A DNA stretch of 64,000 bases, taken from positions 124,001 to 188,000 of the forward strand of contig NZ_JOEH01000006.1 of the NCBI RefSeq assembly GCF_000719095.1. Reading direction: 5' to 3'. Under the pieces are notes generated by a model. It worked only from the letters and a program-made list of their open reading frames with translations. It had not been told where the DNA came from and did no database searches. Within the stretch, counting starts at the first letter, position 1, and every line of letters starts with the position of its first letter. This stretch comes from Streptacidiphilus jeojiense. GTDB taxonomy: Bacteria; Actinomycetota; Actinomycetes; Streptomycetales; Streptomycetaceae. A program made the position numbers and the translations under genes. Below, piece by piece: positions 60,727-64,000 of this stretch.

Positions 60727-63700
60727 TCAGGAGTCGGTGAGGCCGGTGGTGTACAGGGTGGTGATCTGCTGTTGCGTGAGGAGGGTCGGGAAGGTCTGGA
60801 CGTCAGCAACGCTGCCGAGGAAGGAGCCGGTGCTGCTGTTGTTTGCGTTGTCCTGGCCTCCGATGAGGAGGGGGCCGTTGGCGGTCCAGGGGGAGGCGTT
60901 GTGGGCGACACCGGCGGCGGTGCCGTTGACGTACAGGGTCATGGTCTGGGTGGTGGCGTTGTATTCACCGACCAGATGGGTCCACTTGTTGAGTGTCGCG
61001 GCGTGGCTGTCTGCGGCCTGGGCGTTGCCGCCGGGGGCCGGGTACACGTCGGAGCTGGGGGCCACGAAGGTCCAGCTACTGGTGTAGTGGGAGTACTGCA
61101 GGTAGGCGCCGCAGCGCTTACCGGTGGCGTCGCGCTGGCACAGGGCGGTGTAGGTGCCGGTGGTGGGGTTGTAGCTGGGGTCGAGTTTGACCCAGGCCGA
61201 CAGGGTGTAGTCGGTGCCGGTGTCCACAGCAGCGGGTGTCTTGGCGCCGGGCGAGGTGTTGGAGGCTGACAGGTAGTTGGTTCCGTTGAAGGTGGCCCCG
61301 CGCTTGGTGAGGTTGGCGCTGTCGGTGTTGGTGCCGTAGGTGGGGGTCCCGGTGGGGGTGGCCGGGCTGGTGTTGTCGCCGTCGGTGGTCATGACGGCGC
61401 CGGCGAAGTTGTTCGCTGGCTGGAGCCACCTGTTACTGGCGCCGGTCGTGGCTCCGAGGACGTTGGTCGGTGCGGTGTTCCAGGTGTACGCGGTCGGTGC
61501 GTTGTTGGTGCCGGCTGTGGTGGTGGGGGTCCATTCGGCGAGGGTGCCGGTGGTGTCGGCGGTCCAGATGTCGGGAGTGCCGGTGGAGTCGGTGAGGTCG
61601 CCGTCGGAGCTGATGACAGGGTAGGTGGCCAGGGGGAAGGTCGTGTTGCCGAGCGAGGCTGGTTCGCTGATCGCGGTGACCTGGGGCAAGAGGATGGGGT
61701 TGCCTGACGTGTCGACGGCGGGGTAGCCGTAGGAGTCGGTCTCGGCGATGGTGGCGACGGTGAGGGTGTAGCCGGTCAGGGCGCCGGTGGTGCGGTTGCG
61801 GGCCCACAGGCCGGGCTGGTTGAGCGGTTTGCCGGTGCTGTCGTTCTGGTGTGCCCAGTCGCCTGGGGACAGCAGATCGAAGTTGGCCCAGTTAGTGGTG
61901 GTGTCCAGCAGGATCGGCTGGCCGAAGGTAGAGGCGGAGTACATGGGGAAGTACCACAGTTCGGTCTTGCCGGCGCTGGGGCTCTCCACGGTGATCAGAC
62001 CGGTGCGGTTAGCGAAGGTGCCGCTGGTCTGGGACAGGGTGGCGTTGCCGACGTCTCCCAGGGCGACGATCTGCTGGGTCTTGGACCAGTCGTTGGTGTA
62101 GTCGGCGCAGTGGTGGTCATTGGTGTTGTTCGGGTCATTGGTGCAGATCGGTCGTGGCAGCGGGTCGTTGTCGTCGAGTAGGCCGTCGATGTGCTCGTTG
62201 CCGGGGTTCTTGTAGTAGTACAGGGTGGCGTCGGCGGGTTTGTGGACGATCAGGGTGTCGACGTTGGTGCCGCCGGTGACGCTGCCGCGATGGGTGAGCT
62301 GGTAGCCGTTCCAGCCGTCGTTGTGGGGGCTCTGGTTTGCCAGGGAGACCAGGGAGGTGGTGGGGGTGGTGGAGGAGGAGGTGGGCAGGGAGTGCGCGTA
62401 CAGGTTGCCGTCCTTGCCCACGGCCAGGGCGTCGGGGATGGTGTCGCCGGTGACGTCGCCGAACTTGGGCGCGGGTCCGTTGGCGTTCCAGGGGGCGTAG
62501 TAGGCGTAGGCGTAGATCTGGCTGAAGTTCTGGGCGTAGTCGTCGGCCTGCAGGTAGAGAATGTTGGTGCCCCAGTGCGGGGCGATGATCTGCAGGGTGC
62601 CGATGGCGCTGCCGCATACGGTCCTGGCGTTGGCCATGGCGGGGTCCGCGCTGTAGTCCAGGCACTGGACGCCGGAGGTCTGTGCGGCCAGGGCGTCACC
62701 GGTGTAGCCCTTGGGGGCCGGGTCGGTGACCGAGATGCCGATGGTGCCGTACTGGCCGACGTACTTGGTGGGGGTGATGCCGCTGTCCGAGGGCGGGAAG
62801 TCGCCGGTGTTGGTGATGGTGATGGTCGGTGCGGTGGCGTCGACACGGAAGTGGCAGATGCTGGAGTTGGCCGAGTCCGGGGCCAGGCCGTCGGAGGCGG
62901 TGGTCAGCCAGCCGTAGGCGTGCCCGTCCTGAAGATAGCCGCCCAGGGTGAGGGGATCGGAGCCGACCGTGGTACCTGAGTTCGCCCAGCCGCTGGTGTG
63001 GTCGTAGGTATCGCCGGCTTTGGTGCTGGAGTCGTCCCAGAGGCGGTAGTTGGTCTGGTACTGGGTCTGGCGGCCGCTGGGGACGGTAGCGTCCAGGGTG
63101 GTGCCGGTGGAGTTGACCCAGGGCCAGTTGGAGTCGACGCCCACCGCGCCGGCGGTGCAGTACTCGAAGGGCACCCAGTTCGGATCCTTGTAGTAGCCGG
63201 CTGCGATGTTGCTGCTGTGTAGGTTTGAGGGGGCGGGCGGGGTGAGGTCGTAGGAGATGGTCAGACTCGCCGCGTGGGTGAAGCGCTTGAAAGCGTTGAT
63301 GTTGCTCTCGTCGCCGTGCAGGCGCATGACCAGGTGGTCGATAGTGGCCTGGCTGGCGAACAGGGCCTTCAGTCCGCTGGTGATGTCGAACTGCACCGGC
63401 ACGGGGTCGGCGCAGCCGCTGCGGGCGGCTCCGCCGACGTACTTGGTGAGACTGAACTGGGCGGTGTCGCCGCCGGGCGGATTGTTCCAGCTGGTCTTGT
63501 TGTCGATGGTGCCCCAGATGCCGGCGGCCACGACCGGGTAGGTGTTGCTGCAGGACGCGTCGGCGGAGTATTTCTCCGAGACGCCGAAGATGACCTGGTG
63601 GATGGTGGCGTTGTTGTAGGGGGTGACGGAGAACTGGTAGTAGGAGCGCTCGGTGTCATTGGGGGAGCAGCCGGTGCCGTTGCCGTAGTCGCCGCAGACG

Positions 63701-64000
63701 CCCACGCCCGGGTAGGAGGCGGTGGAGGTGCTGTCGTCGTTGCCGTTGGCCAGGTTGTTGGTGTCGGTGTAGGCGCTCTGGGTCCAGGTGGCGCCCTGCG
63801 CATCGAGGTTGTCGCTGTGCCAGGCGGGGTCCACGAAGACGGGATAGGTCACACCGGATCCGACCAGCGAACCCGCGGGCGGTGTCAGGGTCAGGGTGTC
63901 GCCGCTTGCCGCGGCGGCGATCTGGGCCACCTTCGCGCCCGCACCGGGGCCGTCGGTGCTGCTGGCGTCCGTCCCCGCAGCCGCTGCATCTGTGGAAGTG
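60727..64000 (-). CDS. Large secreted LamG-domain protein (5' end outside window)
   Basis: At least 1091 codons; the frame is open to the window edge, so the N-terminus and probably a signal peptide lie beyond 64000. The visible N-terminal portion includes a DNRLRE-like region with YPVFVDPAWH, YYQFSVTPY and FDITSGLKALF, then beta-rich segments, a VCBS/FG-GAP-like stretch (FGDVTGDTIPDALAVGKDGNLY) and a C-terminal LamG domain with TLSAWVKLDP and MTLYVNGTAAG. Such proteins are exported cell-surface or matrix proteins, often linked to polymorphic toxin or sugar-binding roles. Codon use is richer in ACC/AAC than its neighbours, as expected for Thr/Asn-rich export proteins. Confidence 0.85.
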   Translation of the reverse strand, partial: TSTDAAAAGTDASSTDGPGAGAKVAQIAAAASGDTLTLTPPAGSLVGSGVTYPVFVDPAWHSDNLDAQGATWTQSAYTDTNNLANGNDDSTSTASYPGVGVCGDYGNGTGCSPNDTERSYYQFSVTPYNNATIHQVIFGVSEKYSADASCSNTYPVVAAGIWGTIDNKTSWNNPPGGDTAQFSLTKYVGGAARSGCADPVPVQFDITSGLKALFASQATIDHLVMRLHGDESNINAFKRFTHAASLTISYDLTPPAPSNLHSSNIAAGYYKDPNWVPFEYCTAGAVGVDSNWPWVNSTGTTLDATVPSGRQTQYQTNYRLWDDSSTKAGDTYDHTSGWANSGTTVGSDPLTLGGYLQDGHAYGWLTTASDGLAPDSANSSICHFRVDATAPTITITNTGDFPPSDSGITPTKYVGQYGTIGISVTDPAPKGYTGDALAAQTSGVQCLDYSADPAMANARTVCGSAIGTLQIIAPHWGTNILYLQADDYAQNFSQIYAYAYYAPWNANGPAPKFGDVTGDTIPDALAVGKDGNLYAHSLPTSSSTTPTTSLVSLANQSPHNDGWNGYQLTHRGSVTGGTNVDTLIVHKPADATLYYYKNPGNEHIDGLLDDNDPLPRPICTNDPNNTNDHHCADYTNDWSKTQQIVALGDVGNATLSQTSGTFANRTGLITVESPSAGKTELWYFPMYSASTFGQPILLDTTTNWANFDLLSPGDWAHQNDSTGKPLNQPGLWARNRTTGALTGYTLTVATIAETDSYGYPAVDTSGNPILLPQVTAISEPASLGNTTFPLATYPVISSDGDLTDSTGTPDIWTADTTGTLAEWTPTTTAGTNNAPTAYTWNTAPTNVLGATTGASNRWLQPANNFAGAVMTTDGDNTSPATPTGTPTYGTNTDSANLTKRGATFNGTNYLSASNTSPGAKTPAAVDTGTDYTLSAWVKLDPSYNPTTGTYTALCQRDATGKRCGAYLQYSHYTSSWTFVAPSSDVYPAPGGNAQAADSHAATLNKWTHLVGEYNATTQTMTLYVNGTAAGVAHNASPWTANGPLLIGGQDNANNSSTGSFLGSVADVQTFPTLLTQQQITTLYTTGLTDS

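Noticed and set aside
1..64000. tRNA, rRNA, riboswitch or replication origin
   Set aside because: I looked for cloverleaf, T-loop and cobalamin-riboswitch-like patterns, including upstream of cobF, and saw none convincing.

Overview
The window reads as the chromosome of a high-GC actinomycete, most likely a Streptomycetaceae member (Streptomyces, Kitasatospora or Streptacidiphilus). Codons end almost entirely in G or C, GTG and TTG starts are common, many genes overlap by 1-4 bp, and the content is typical: pca/pobA catabolism, DmdR/IdeR-type iron box, IclR, MarR, WYL and XRE regulators, and a LamG secreted protein. All calls come from reading the sequence without database searches.

Layout. 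(1) 0.2-9.1 kb: an unassigned catabolic gene set with FAD monooxygenase, ACMSD-type amidohydrolase, cyclase-family protein, covalent-FAD oxidase, fumarylacetoacetase-family hydrolase, LysR regulator, two SDRs and a VOC protein. An identical 12-nt palindromic site lies in front of both outer ends. (2) 9.2-16.1 kb: the protocatechuate/4-hydroxybenzoate operon pcaH-pcaG-pcaB-pcaL-pobA, divergent from a regulator made of two fused IclR units. pcaIJ and pcaF are absent, so the operon alone stops at beta-ketoadipate. (3) 16-20.4 kb: a MarR gene and a divergent unknown gene around a perfect palindrome, a small unknown protein, a broken IS982-type transposase that has cut the 3' end off a secreted-protein gene, and a GNAT. 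(4) 20.4-22.2 kb: hypX (CO synthesis for [NiFe] hydrogenase) with no hydrogenase gene nearby. (5) 22.7-28.1 kb: ABC exporter plus two-component system, methyltransferase, acyltransferase. (6) 28.2-34.3 kb: MFS exporter and WYL regulator overlapping tail to tail, SDR, dienelactone-hydrolase-like protein, XRE regulator, small proteins, LysE exporter.

(7) 34.3-43.1 kb: PfkB kinase, HrpB helicase, PrmC-like methyltransferase, F420/NADP reductase-like protein, membrane protein, lipoprotein, and cobF-cobK of cobalamin synthesis. (8) 43.2-52.4 kb: transglycosylase-like protein, ChaA antiporter, iron-box-controlled DUF2470 protein, GH36 alpha-galactosidase, corA-ppk2 operon, NUDIX protein, membrane protein, MarR. 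(9) 52.5-60.6 kb: MarR-controlled membrane protein, HtrA-like protease, TetR-SDR-ADH operon with a clear operator, and a HAD phosphomutase plus GH65 phosphorylase cassette. (10) 60.7-64 kb: a large secreted LamG protein running off the window.

The most unusual signal is architectural. At several gene ends the bases around the stop codon are tandemly duplicated in short units (6, 12, 15, 21, 30 bp), often giving runs of in-frame stop codons. The clearest case is a six-unit 15-bp array at 51196-51285 that fills the gap between two convergent stops and presents six in-frame TGAs to the minus-strand gene.
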